Positions 1 through 9,704 of a stretch of DNA of 64,000 nucleotides are shown one piece after another. The notes under the pieces were generated by a model. It was given only the letters and a program-made list of their open reading frames with translations. It was not told the DNA's origin and did no database searches. The position numbers and the translations under genes were made by a program. Source of the stretch: Francisella orientalis FNO12 (GTDB lineage Bacteria; Pseudomonadota; Gammaproteobacteria; Francisellales; Francisellaceae); contig NZ_CP011921.2 of NCBI RefSeq assembly GCF_001042525.2, forward strand, positions 1,116,001-1,180,000, given 5' to 3'. How positions within the stretch are numbered: the first letter of the stretch is position 1; every line of letters starts with the position of its first letter.

Positions 1-1685
1 GTTTTTTTCTCGGTATAAGTTAGCATCCATGTTTCAATCAACTTATATTCATAAGGTACTAATGTCAAATCCTCAAAACAATAAAAAGGTCCATGCCCCG
101 TAGGAGAATCTTGATTACGTTGTTTTACATAACACAAGTTCTCAATTCTAATACCAAACTGACATGGAAAATATGCTCCTGGTTCATTACTTAGAATCAT
201 GCCGGGCATTAGCTCAACTTTAGAAGCCGAGTTTATACGTTGAGGTCCTTCATGCACACCTAAGAAACTACCCACTCCATGACCTGTTCCATGAGCATAA
301 TCTGAACAAAAATGCCATAAATGCTCACGTGCTAATACATCTAAGTGAGATCCTGTAGTTCCTTTTGGAAAGACTGACCTGCCTAAGCCCAGATGACCTT
401 TTAAAACTAGTGTATAGTATCTTCTATGCTCATTAGATGGTCTACCGAAGTGAAGTACACGTGTAATATCAGTTGTTCCTTCTTTATACTGACCTCCAGA
501 ATCGCACAAAAGAGGTGCTTGATCATCAATTTTCTTTAGATTAACATCTCTCTTAGCTGAATAATGAATAATTGCACCATTAGCAGCATGACCAACAATA
601 TACAAGAAACTATCTTCAACATAACCTTTTTGCTTAGCACGAAACTCTCTGAGTTTTGCCATCGCATCAAGTTCATCTATCCCTTGATAGTTGTTCTCCA
701 TCCAATGCCACCACGAAATAAATGCAGCAGCATCTTTTTTATGAGCATCTTTTGATCCATTTATTTCAATAGGGTTTTTTAATGCCTTACTCAAAATTAT
801 TGGACTAGTGTCTTCGATAAGTTTACTATGCTCATTTTCTTTGATTGCTAATTTAACAGCATAACTTACAACATTACTATCAATAACAAACTTTGCAGCA
901 AACTTTTTCAGATCGGCAAAGAACTCTTTATAGTCAAGAACGATCACATTATTTTGTTCAAAATGAGTATGAATCTCATCTGTAACTTTATCTTTATCAA
1001 TATATAAGAAAGTACTTTCAACTGTAACTACCATATAGCAAACAGCCAATGGTGTATTTTTGATATCTCTACCTCTAATATTTAAAGTCCACATAATCGA
1101 GTCTAAGCTTGTTTCTATCAAACACTCTGCTTTGATAGACTTCAAATATGTTCTAAGATTTCTTAGTTTTGAATCAACCGTTTGACCAGCATATTGAATT
1201 TCGTGTACAAAAATATTTTCTTTAGGTATAGCAGTTTCTTGATTAAGCTCTTTTTGAGCTTGAGCTACCAGATTAGTATTATCAAAAACAATTTTACCAT
1301 CAACTTTTTTTGCTATTGATAATAAATTTTCCGCTCTAGTAATACCTATTTTTTTTGGATCTATCGCAAGTGTTTTACTAGCTAAATTCTCTTCAAGCCA
1401 CTCTTCTATTTTTGAAGAAAAAGCTGTTTGCTTTAATAATACAAATTCATTTTTATCAAGTTGATATTCTGCTTGAGTGAAATATCTACCATCGGTTGAA
1501 AGATAAGCTTTATCTAAACCTATAAGCACATCTCCTGCTGAACCATCAAATCCACTAATCCAGCTACGATATTGCCAGCACTCTGGAACATACTCATTAT
1601 TATGATCATCTATAGAAGGGACTAAATAAAAATCATAGCCCTTTTCTTTTATTAATCTTCTTAAAACTTGTAATTTTCCAGACAT
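1..1685 (-). CDS. pepP: Xaa-Pro aminopeptidase (M24B, aminopeptidase P long form), 3' end cut by window edge
   Basis: The ATG is at 1685 and the frame stays open to base 1, giving about 561 residues without a stop. The C-terminal M24 'pita-bread' domain shows the expected metal ligands in order: Asp in LLCDSGGQY, Asp in TTDITRV, His in GTGHGVGSFLGVHEGP, Glu in LSNEPGAY and Glu in GIRIENL. The long N-terminal region, with creatinase-like domains, fits the roughly 600-residue aminopeptidase P form, which removes an N-terminal residue preceding proline using two metal ions. It is cytosolic because no signal peptide is visible. It lies 26 bp or so upstream of the YfiH-like gene on the same strand but is downstream in transcription order. 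Family assignment is firm; only the last residues are outside the window. Confidence 0.93.
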   Translation of the reverse strand, partial: MSGKLQVLRRLIKEKGYDFYLVPSIDDHNNEYVPECWQYRSWISGFDGSAGDVLIGLDKAYLSTDGRYFTQAEYQLDKNEFVLLKQTAFSSKIEEWLEENLASKTLAIDPKKIGITRAENLLSIAKKVDGKIVFDNTNLVAQAQKELNQETAIPKENIFVHEIQYAGQTVDSKLRNLRTYLKSIKAECLIETSLDSIMWTLNIRGRDIKNTPLAVCYMVVTVESTFLYIDKDKVTDEIHTHFEQNNVIVLDYKEFFADLKKFAAKFVIDSNVVSYAVKLAIKENEHSKLIEDTSPIILSKALKNPIEINGSKDAHKKDAAAFISWWHWMENNYQGIDELDAMAKLREFRAKQKGYVEDSFLYIVGHAANGAIIHYSAKRDVNLKKIDDQAPLLCDSGGQYKEGTTDITRVLHFGRPSNEHRRYYTLVLKGHLGLGRSVFPKGTTGSHLDVLAREHLWHFCSDYAHGTGHGVGSFLGVHEGPQRINSASKVELMPGMILSNEPGAYFPCQFGIRIENLCYVKQRNQDSPTGHGPFYCFEDLTLVPYEYKLIETWMLTYTEKK

Positions 1686-1711
1686 TTTATCCCCATTAGA
1701 TATATTTAAAT

Positions 1712-2419
1712 TCATTCAAACCATACAAATGTAGCTTGTCTACCTGTAATACCCTCTTTGCGATAAGAGTAAAATCTTTTGTTACTGTAAGTACATAAGC
1801 CAGAGTCGACTATATCAAAACAGTGATTGTCATTTAATATCTGTCGGGCTACCATTCTCATATCAAAAAGATATTTATCTTCACTTTTTGAACGAAATGC
1901 TTGTCCATAAGCTTCATGCTGCTCTACAAATTTATCATGAACATCACGACCAACTTCATAGAAATTTCCAGAAATACAAGGACCAAACCAAGCTACTAGA
2001 TCTAAGCCAACAAACTCTTTGAGAGTCTGCTCTAATATTCCTTGTAATAAGCCTCTCCAACCAGCATGAATAGCAGTTACTTTTGTTATCTTTTTATCAA
2101 AAAGTATTATAGGTAGACAATCTGCTGTCAAAACTACACAAGCTTGCTTAGGCTTATCTGTAACAATAGCATCACAGAAATCACCTCTATATTCATCAAA
2201 ACTTGTGACAATATTTGTATGATTTTGCCTTAACCATTTAATATCAGCGTTGATGTAAGATCTAAATGAATTACGATTTTTTTCTACAGCTAAATGCTTA
2301 TCACCAACATTATCGGCTAGATTAAATTTAGCATATTTATCTTTACTAAAGCCTTGCGTATTATTTGTATAACCTAGTTTAAGTCTAGCAAAAGGCGTAT
2401 TTACAAAAACTACTGACAT
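1712..2419 (-). CDS. pgeF: YfiH/PgeF-family laccase-domain protein (purine nucleoside phosphorylase / peptidoglycan-editing factor)
   Basis: The 235-residue protein is of normal length for the family. Signature blocks are VVLTADCLPIILFD (around residue 95), TAIHAGWRGLLQG (around 115) and AWFGPCISGNFYEVG (around 145), which together supply the His and Cys residues of the metal site. Family members act on purine nucleosides in vitro, and in E. coli YfiH they prevent misincorporation of amino acids into peptidoglycan precursors. No signal peptide is seen. It follows ispG on the same strand with a 14 bp gap, so the two are probably co-transcribed, with pepP behind. The family is certain; which activity matters in this cell is not visible. 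Confidence 0.88.
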   Translation of the reverse strand: MSVVFVNTPFARLKLGYTNNTQGFSKDKYAKFNLADNVGDKHLAVEKNRNSFRSYINADIKWLRQNHTNIVTSFDEYRGDFCDAIVTDKPKQACVVLTADCLPIILFDKKITKVTAIHAGWRGLLQGILEQTLKEFVGLDLVAWFGPCISGNFYEVGRDVHDKFVEQHEAYGQAFRSKSEDKYLFDMRMVARQILNDNHCFDIVDSGLCTYSNKRFYSYRKEGITGRQATFVWFE

Positions 2420-2433
2420 CCTCTTAAACTTAC

Positions 2434-3639
2434 CTATTTTTTAGCGTAACAATTTTTAACATAATTCTCGACAATCTCTATAAACTCTTTTGAGATATTA
2501 TCACCTCTGAGAGTATGAGCTTTTTTGCCATCTATAAATACTGGTGCCACAGGAGACTCTCCACTGCCTGGTAAACTAATACCAATATCAGCATTTTTTG
2601 ACTCACCTGGACCATTTACAACACACCCCATCACAGCTACTTTCATAGCTTCAACACCATGATATTGGTCTTTCCATATATGCATTTTTTCATCTAAATG
2701 CTCTTTAACTGTACTAGTTAGCTCTCTAAAAAATGAGCTAGAAGTTCTTCCACAGCCTGGACAAGATGTCACACTTGGAGTAAATGTTCGCATACCAAGG
2801 CTTTGTAAAATCTCTCGACACACTCTAACCTCTTCTGTACGTGGAGCATTTGGTGCTGGAGTTAGTGATACACGTATAGTGTTCCCTATACCTTGTTGTA
2901 ACAATATTCCCAAGCTAACAGCACTAGCAACAATACCTTTTGTACCCATACCAGCTTCAGTCAGCCCTAAGTGTAGAGTATAATCACACTCTTTAGCAAG
3001 CTTTTGATACACCGCTACTAAGTCTTGAACTTCACTAACTTTACATGAGATGATGATTTTATCTTTTGCTAAACCAAGCTCTTGTGCATATTTTGCGCTT
3101 TCTAATGCTGAAGTAATAATCGCTTTGTGCATTATTTGCTGCAATGTTAGCGGATTTTCTTGAGCATTATTCTCATCAATTAGCCTAGCTAATAATGCCT
3201 GATCTAAACTTCCCCAGTTAACCCCAATACGAACAGGCTTATCATTTGCAATCGCAATTTTGATAATCTCTGCAAACTGAGTGTCCTTCTTCTTACCAAA
3301 ACCCACATTACCTGGATTTATACGATATTTTGCTAGTACCTTTGCACACTCTGGATATTTACTAAGTAAAGTATGACCATTGTAATGAAAGTCACCAACT
3401 AGAGGTACATGACAATCGTGCTTTGCTAACTCTTTAACAATATCTGGTACAGCGGCAGCCGCTGTCTCATCATTAACGGTAATTCTAACTATCTCGCTAC
3501 CTGCTTTATGAAGAGCTAAAATTTGTTTAACTGTCTTTTCAATATCCGCAGTATATGTATCTGTCATCGATTGGACAACAACAGGATTATCTCCGCCAAT
3601 TAAGACATCTCCTACTCTTACAACATTTGTTTTACTCAT
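2434..3639 (-). CDS. ispG: 4-hydroxy-3-methylbut-2-enyl diphosphate synthase (IspG/GcpE)
   Basis: IspG reduces methylerythritol cyclodiphosphate to HMBPP, the penultimate step of the non-mevalonate isoprenoid pathway. The 401 residues are full length. The N-terminal TIM-barrel half begins [19 protein letters not shown], and the C-terminal half carries the [4Fe-4S] ligands: CPGCGRTS near residue 296 and GCVVNGPGE near residue 340, the latter also giving the catalytic Glu. It heads a minus-strand run ispG-pgeF-pepP, divergent from the Nif3-like gene at 3737. The roughly 100 bp between them must hold both promoters. No damage is seen. Confidence 0.97.
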   Translation of the reverse strand: MSKTNVVRVGDVLIGGDNPVVVQSMTDTYTADIEKTVKQILALHKAGSEIVRITVNDETAAAAVPDIVKELAKHDCHVPLVGDFHYNGHTLLSKYPECAKVLAKYRINPGNVGFGKKKDTQFAEIIKIAIANDKPVRIGVNWGSLDQALLARLIDENNAQENPLTLQQIMHKAIITSALESAKYAQELGLAKDKIIISCKVSEVQDLVAVYQKLAKECDYTLHLGLTEAGMGTKGIVASAVSLGILLQQGIGNTIRVSLTPAPNAPRTEEVRVCREILQSLGMRTFTPSVTSCPGCGRTSSSFFRELTSTVKEHLDEKMHIWKDQYHGVEAMKVAVMGCVVNGPGESKNADIGISLPGSGESPVAPVFIDGKKAHTLRGDNISKEFIEIVENYVKNCYAKK

Positions 3640-3736
3640 ATAAGAACCTCCAAATTATATTTATATTTTTAAATAATTTAACGAAAAGTTATATAATGTA
3701 AGATTATATCATTATAAATATTAATTTTCATAAGTT

Positions 3737-4483
3737 ATGAACTTTAAAGAATTAGAAAATTACTTAAATAACTACTTTGATATTGCTCAATTCAAAGACT
3801 ATTGCCCAAATGGTCTACAAATTCAAGGGGATAGAGATATCAAAAAAGTTGTCACCGGCGTCACAGCATGTCAGGCACTTATAGACCAAGCTGTAAAAGA
3901 GAATACTGATGCTATTATTGTACATCATGGTTATTTTTGGAAAGGTGAAAGTTACCCTATCATAGGTATGAAGTATGAGCGTATCTCAAAACTTATAAAA
4001 AATGGTATACACCTATTTGGTTATCACTTACCTCTAGATGGACATTCTAAAATAGGTAATAATGTCTTATTAGCAAAAAAGCTAAATCTTACAAATCTAG
4101 AGTTTTTTGAAACGGGTTCTAAACCTGATATTTCAGTGATAGGTAACTGTGATTTAGATTTAGATAGTTTTAGCAATTTAATAGAAAATAAACTTGATAG
4201 AAAACCAACTGTAATTGCTACAAAACATCAAAATAAAAAAGTAGCTATTTGTACTGGTGGAGCACAAGACTATATTGAATATGCATATCAGGCCGGAGCT
4301 AGCACTTTTATATCAGGAGAAATCTCTGAAAAAACAACACATACTGCTCGAGAACTAGGTATTAACTATATAGCAGCTGGACATCATGCCACTGAAAAAG
4401 AGGGTGTTAAGACTATTGCTGAATTACTTAAACAAGAGTTTGCTTTAGATACAAAATTTATAGATATAGATAATCCGGCATAG
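3737..4483 (+). CDS. Nif3-like dinuclear metal centre protein (YbgI family)
   Basis: The 248-residue protein has the family layout. An N-terminal half contains YCPNGLQIQG (around residue 24) and the metal-binding IIVHHGYFW (around 61), with HLPLDGH near 96. A C-terminal half has GGAQDYI, SGEISEKTTHTARE and AAGHHATEKEGV near residues 175 to 220. The His and Glu residues bind a dinuclear metal site, and relatives form hexameric toroids. E. coli YbgI is linked to GTP cyclohydrolase-like folds and DNA-damage phenotypes, but the biochemical role is unsettled. It is a single gene, divergent from ispG and convergent with the GH20 pseudogene 10 bp downstream. Confidence 0.9.
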   Translation: MNFKELENYLNNYFDIAQFKDYCPNGLQIQGDRDIKKVVTGVTACQALIDQAVKENTDAIIVHHGYFWKGESYPIIGMKYERISKLIKNGIHLFGYHLPLDGHSKIGNNVLLAKKLNLTNLEFFETGSKPDISVIGNCDLDLDSFSNLIENKLDRKPTVIATKHQNKKVAICTGGAQDYIEYAYQAGASTFISGEISEKTTHTARELGINYIAAGHHATEKEGVKTIAELLKQEFALDTKFIDIDNPA

Positions 4484-4492
4484 CCATACTTA

Positions 4493-6928
4493 TTATTTCT
4501 TAGGTAATTCTTGGGAGATACCATTAGGGAATCCTCTATAAGAGATAATAGTTTTATCATTATTAGGGTTAATAATTCTATCTATGTATCCCAAAAATTT
4601 AGTGTTATCGGTTCCTAATCCATACGCTAAACTATCCCAGTTTATTTTTTTTATCTTTGACAGTAATATTTTGATCTGCCCATGATGTTTCAGCTAAACC
4701 AGTCATTTTAGGAAATTCCATATACCATAAATGATTAGCATTATTGATATTCTCTGACCACAGCGCTCCTTCTAAACCTTTTATATTTTTAGCTGCTTTT
4801 GCTGATAAACTTGTAATTGTGGTTTTTGAATCTAAAGCACTATTTAAAGCAGCATGAGTATCTGCATATTTCGTAGCCCAATAAAAACCAGGTTCCCAAA
4901 TATCAGGACTATACGTTAAATCAAAATATGTATCATCAGCATACGCCAATACTGTAGAGTAACCAGACTTTGCAAGTTGCTGTGCTTCACTATAACCTGA
5001 GCTGTTAAATGCACTCCAAACCCAAATATATCCGGTTTTATTAGAAGGTATTGAATTTTTATCAATACCTCCTGCTAAATTTCCATTAGGATCATTTTGA
5101 ACTGTTTGCTGCCATCCAGATATTCTTAGATTAGTATTTTGTTGCAACTCTTTGAAGAATTTATGCAACTTTTCTAATGCGTTTAAATCTTTTTGATTCT
5201 CACATGTTGATTCATTAGTCCAAGCATCAACGGAAACTTCATCACTACCTACACTAATTTGTGGCTCAAAATATACTGTACTCTGATTATCAAAAAGTTT
5301 GTATATCTCAGTTATAATCTGATCAATTTTAGCTGTAAAAAGTTCTCCTTGTGTATTTGCATGATTATATAAACATACTGGTAAAACATCATCATAATAT
5401 CCTTGTACACTTATATAGTCACTTTTATCAGATTTATTAATAAATATATCAGGTGCTGAATCAATTAGTGCTTTAGCATGACCTGACAAATCTATTTCAG
5501 GAATAACTGTTATTTGTCTAGCATTTGTATAACTAATAATCTCTTGAATATCTTTTTTTGAATAATATCCCTCATAAATCGTTGCACTGTTGGGTAATTA
5601 GGCGATATAATATTGCCATCTTTTATTTTCTGATTAAAGTAGTTTGATTTATCTAAATTTGCTTGTTGATACATTTGTACCGGAATAGTTGAGCTATCAT
5701 TATATCCTCTTGTACTGGCTCTTTTAACATCTACACTATTCTAGAGCTAGCCTAAAACCTCCATCATCAGAAAAGTGAATATGTAGAGTATTTAACTTTT
5801 GGCTTGCCATAGCATCAATTAGTGTTTTATTGTCTGAACACTAAAGTAATGTCTAGCGATATCTAGCAGTATACCTCTATACTGAAATCTTGGTTGATCT
5901 TTGATTGTTACTTGAGGAAATATCAACATATTACTACTATTTTTACTACCAACATTATCTTTTTGATAAAGGTTTCTCAGGGTTTGGATAGCATAGAGTA
6001 AACCAGCACTTGTCTGGTATCTAGTATAGATTTTATTATCAATTATTTTTAAAATATAACCTTCTTTATTTTTAATTGATAAGTCTTTTTCATGAATAAT
6101 ACTCGCATATTTTTTATCAGTAACTGCTTTTAAATCATTAGTTGCAATCTTATCTGTTTTAAAATATTGATTTAACAATTTGATATTCTGCTTACTATCA
6201 GAATCATCCGTATATACTCCATTATCTAAATTTATATTTTGCTTTGAGCCAATATCACTAATACTTAGAGGCTTTGGTATCAGATGATATTGATTTGCAA
6301 ATTCAGAAGAATTACTGGCAATTGAGTTATCAACATATAATTGTAACTTTTGTTGGATTTCCATATCAATCTTAGTAGGATCATAGCTCTGAATACTTAA
6401 AATTTCCTTAGTATCTTTAGATATATAAGCATCTAGATTAGCATTGGAAGTTATTACACTCCCTTTAAAGTCAATTAAAAAGAAACTCTGAGGAAAAGAT
6501 GATATATTACTAGGAGACCATTGGTTATTATTCTCGAAACTAAATCTATATGTATGCGCTGCCTCTAGTTCAAAATCAGAAATAGTTCTAAATAAATTAC
6601 TATACCCATCCGCATATATCGGCATAGTAATCAGATTATCTGTTTTTTTAACATAAATTAAATTTGCCGATTTTTTTAGTATTTAAATCAGTTACCTTAA
6701 GAGAAAGATCAGAATTTACTTCTTTAGATGAATTATAAGTTCTTGGCATATAAAAACCAATTTCCTGATTGATTTTGATTAACTTTGATATCAATACTCA
6801 TATCAAAATTCTGATTATTTTGACTGATATTTTTTATTTGAATTTTTTGTACATCAAAATTAGTTGCAAATCCACTATTTAAGTAAACACTATGAACCAA
6901 GTAATACAGCTATTAAATTCTTTTTCAT
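4493..6928 (-). pseudogene. GH20 beta-N-acetylhexosaminidase (chitobiase-like), multiply frameshifted
   Basis: The reading starts at ATG 6928 with a signal-peptide-like MKKNLIAVLLGS and is lost at once by a frameshift. An N-terminal domain follows, then GH20b-like sequence (PLSISDIG, 6300 region) and the start of the catalytic barrel (RGILLDIARHYFSV, about 5860). A frameshift near 5825 separates this from TLIDAMASQKLNTLHIHFSD in another frame. More breaks lie at about 5600 and in an A/T run near 4645. The catalytic pair is still readable as VGSDEVSVDAWT (about 5245), and the chain would end GFPNGISQELPKK at 4493. An intact protein would be about 800 residues, exported, and would remove terminal GlcNAc from chitin oligomers or glycans. 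It lies 116 bp downstream of the sugar transporter, same strand. Confidence 0.88.
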
Positions 6929-7044
6929 ATATGCCTTATATCAAATTGAATAAATTTAAAATGGATAATACTTAATAAAGATATTATCTAAACTATTTGA
7001 TTATTGAAAATAAAAGATGAGAAAGAATATAAAATTAGTAAAAG

Positions 7045-8421
7045 TTATTTGATAAAACCTTGTTCGATTTCTTCTAGAGTACGTCCATTTGTTTTTGGTA
7101 CAAATTTAAACGCGATAAAGCTATACACCAAAGTACATACTCCACATATACCTAAAATTACACCGTAATTTCCATTAAAATGTTGAGTAATAGGCATAAC
7201 AGACGAAGCTAAAATTGCAGAAGCCATACTATTTAAGAATAGTGCGACAGCTAAACCTTTACTTCTAATATTTGTAGGTAATAACTCAGACATGATAACC
7301 CATATATATGCTCCTGGACCGATTGCAAAGAAAAATATATATAATACGAAACCAACAAGTAATACCATACCTTTTGCTGAAGTATCAGGCATAGCATACA
7401 TTAAAACTGCTAGAGTAAGTAAGACTATAGAAACCATTAAAGTTCCAAAAGTAATTACAAATTTCCTCTCTATTTTATCAGCTATAACTACGGCTATAAT
7501 TGTTGTCACAAAGTTAAGACCCGTAATTGCAACGCCACCAACAACAGCTGCATATACAGAACCTAAGCCTGTTTCTTTTAGCATCGTAGGAGCGTATTGT
7601 AAGATACTGTTAATCCCAGTCATTTGAGCTAAAATTGCAACTGAGAATACTATAAGCATTGGCATTAAATAATGTATTTTTGTAAGACTCGATAATAAAC
7701 TACCTTCATTTTTAGTTTTCTCAATCAAAGCTTTAACTTCTTGCATTTGCTGTTTTGCTGCATCTACACCTATAGTTTCTGATAAGATTTTTTCTGCTTC
7801 TAGCTCTCTGTTTTTCATAATCAGCCATCTAGGAGATTTAATTAGTAAAAACCCTCCTATAAATACAATCAGACCAGGAATTAAAGCTGTAAGAAACATA
7901 TTTCTCCAGTCACCAGTTTCTAAACCAGTTACAGGATCATTTGATATAAACAATAAGCTTACTGCAACAGATATTAATATTCCTGCTGTGAGAAATAGCT
8001 GAAAACATGTGACGGCTAAACCGCGAATCATACTAGGCACAGATTCTGTCAAATATAGCGGAACTGTTATAGATATAAAACCAACTGCTACGCCTTGAAC
8101 TAATCTTGAAAATAAAAGGAAATTATAACTCTCAGCAGAATAAATCATGAATACTGATATTACGAATATTAATCCAGACGCAGTAATAATATTTTTTCTT
8201 CCAAAAATATCCGCTAATATACCACCTATAAGAATTGCAAAGGCTCCACCAAATAAAACTGAACCTCCTAAAAATGATTCTTGTGCTGCAGTCATACCCA
8301 ATTCAGATTTGATAAAAGGTAAAGCACCGCCTATTATACCTATATCATATCCGTACAACATTCCACCCATTGCTGAGAAGAATATAATCATAAACACTTT
8401 AAGCTTATTAGCTTCTTTCAT
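7045..8421 (-). CDS. MFS sugar porter (SP family), likely amino-sugar or hexose importer
   Basis: The 458-residue protein has twelve predicted membrane segments and clear sugar-porter motifs: GGILADIFGRKN after helix 2, KSPRWLIMKNRELEAEKIL before the central cytoplasmic loop, QMTGINSILQYAPTM in helix 7, LLPTNIRSKGLAV after helix 10, and the C-terminal VPKTNGRTLEEIE. Members are proton-coupled or facilitative hexose transporters. It sits between the NagB-II-like gene (53 bp upstream) and the broken GH20 hexosaminidase (downstream), which suggests GlcNAc, chitobiose or another amino sugar as substrate. That substrate is an inference from context. The gene appears undamaged even though its likely partner enzyme is dead. 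Confidence 0.85.
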   Translation of the reverse strand: MKEANKLKVFMIIFFSAMGGMLYGYDIGIIGGALPFIKSELGMTAAQESFLGGSVLFGGAFAILIGGILADIFGRKNIITASGLIFVISVFMIYSAESYNFLLFSRLVQGVAVGFISITVPLYLTESVPSMIRGLAVTCFQLFLTAGILISVAVSLLFISNDPVTGLETGDWRNMFLTALIPGLIVFIGGFLLIKSPRWLIMKNRELEAEKILSETIGVDAAKQQMQEVKALIEKTKNEGSLLSSLTKIHYLMPMLIVFSVAILAQMTGINSILQYAPTMLKETGLGSVYAAVVGGVAITGLNFVTTIIAVVIADKIERKFVITFGTLMVSIVLLTLAVLMYAMPDTSAKGMVLLVGFVLYIFFFAIGPGAYIWVIMSELLPTNIRSKGLAVALFLNSMASAILASSVMPITQHFNGNYGVILGICGVCTLVYSFIAFKFVPKTNGRTLEEIEQGFIK

Positions 8422-8474
8422 TCTTTTCTCCTTTAAAAAATAAAGTCATCAGTAAATTATCATTTCAAAATAAA

Positions 8475-9506
8475 TTAAACAGTTTCTGTAACTTTTTTTA
8501 GATTACTTGGACTATCTGGGTTATATCCTAATGACAGCGCTAATTCATTTACCATTAGATAAAACTTCTGCAATAGAACTATAGTTTCAAGAATTAGATG
8601 AGTTTTTACATCTACATATAAGTGAACTTTTGCACTAGAATCATTATCTGTCGTAGCAAATACAGTTCTAACTCCTAAGTCAGACATTCGCTTAACAATC
8701 TCTCGAGTACCTTGAGCACTTTCATCATGCTGCAAAATAGTAAATGTTGTAAAAGTTTGATTCATAAGTGCAAATGGGCCATGCAACACCTCAGCAGAAC
8801 TAAATGCCTCAGCGTGTATTCCACAAGTTTCTTTAAACTTCAAAGCCATCTCTTGGACTATTGGAAATCCAAAGCCTCTTCCGATAACAAACATATTTTT
8901 ACTTTTTTTAAGCTCTTGTATTGCTGGAGTCCAATCAGAATTCAAGCTTTTCTCTAGTGCTTGTGGAAGATTATTTAAACTATCCAATAAAGCTTGATCT
9001 TGGTTATATTCAGCTACAATACTTACTAGCGCTACTAAAGAGGTTATTACACTCTTAGTCGCTGCAACTGCATTTTCTGCATCAGCTCTTACAGGCAATA
9101 CCAAATCAGCACTATCTGCTAAAGGAGATTTCTCAACATTCACTATAGCTAAAGTAATACATCCAGCTTTTTTACAACCGTCAAGTGCTAGACGCAAATC
9201 TGGACTACCTCCAGATTGTGATATACCTATAGCTAATGTATGTTCATCACCTATATTTTTGTTATAAATAGTTGTTATAGATGGTGGTAACGAAGAAACA
9301 CTAAATCCAAGTTGTGTTTCAAATAAATACTTTGCATAATTCGCTACACAATCAGAACTGCCTCTCGCTACAGTAATAACTCTTTTAATATTTTTTTCCT
9401 TAAGAGTTTTAACTATAGTTTTAACAATATCTTTATTAAGTTTAAGTTGATTAGCAACTTTCTCGAAGCTACTACTAGCCTCTTGATGCATAAGAGTTTT
9501 TGTCAT
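8475..9506 (-). CDS. SIS-domain glucosamine-6-phosphate deaminase/isomerase (NagB-II/AgaS-like)
   Basis: The 343-residue protein consists of two SIS domains without the glutaminase domain of GlmS. Recognisable are VITVARGSSDCVANYAKY (about residue 40), the phosphosugar-binding GISQSGGSPDLRLAL (about 94), a second SIS block MFVIGRGFGFPIVQEMALK (about 205) and SAEVLHGPFAL (about 238). This architecture is that of NagB-II, which converts GlcN-6-P to Fru-6-P and ammonia, or of the AgaS-type isomerases. It is the first gene of the minus-strand amino-sugar cluster and diverges from the DAACS symporter. A 198 bp spacer between the two starts holds their control region. The reaction is inferred from fold and context. 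Confidence 0.8.
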   Translation of the reverse strand: MTKTLMHQEASSSFEKVANQLKLNKDIVKTIVKTLKEKNIKRVITVARGSSDCVANYAKYLFETQLGFSVSSLPPSITTIYNKNIGDEHTLAIGISQSGGSPDLRLALDGCKKAGCITLAIVNVEKSPLADSADLVLPVRADAENAVAATKSVITSLVALVSIVAEYNQDQALLDSLNNLPQALEKSLNSDWTPAIQELKKSKNMFVIGRGFGFPIVQEMALKFKETCGIHAEAFSSAEVLHGPFALMNQTFTTFTILQHDESAQGTREIVKRMSDLGVRTVFATTDNDSSAKVHLYVDVKTHLILETIVLLQKFYLMVNELALSLGYNPDSPSNLKKVTETV

Positions 9507-9704
9507 ATTAACTGATGAAATAAAAATTACAGGTAATCGATTATAAGCTTGTTTTTTTTATTTTTACAACAAAAAAACATCTATCAAATTTAAACTGTCA
9601 TTATTAATTTTTGATAACTTACCTCTCCGCCATTTACTATGTATACCAAATTAGTAAACCATGTTAAAATTCTTCTCTACAACTTTCTATAATAGGTTTT
9701 AAAT

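Noticed and set aside
7292-8443. Two plus-strand open frames (7292-7627 and 8147-8443) inside the sugar porter
   Set aside because: They are antisense shadows of a well-supported MFS gene and have low-complexity, proline- and isoleucine-rich translations with no RBS.
9507-9704. Riboswitch between the NagB-II-like gene and the DAACS symporter
   Set aside because: The spacer holds T- and A-runs and a TATAAT-like hexamer but no recognisable conserved riboswitch core or strong hairpins.
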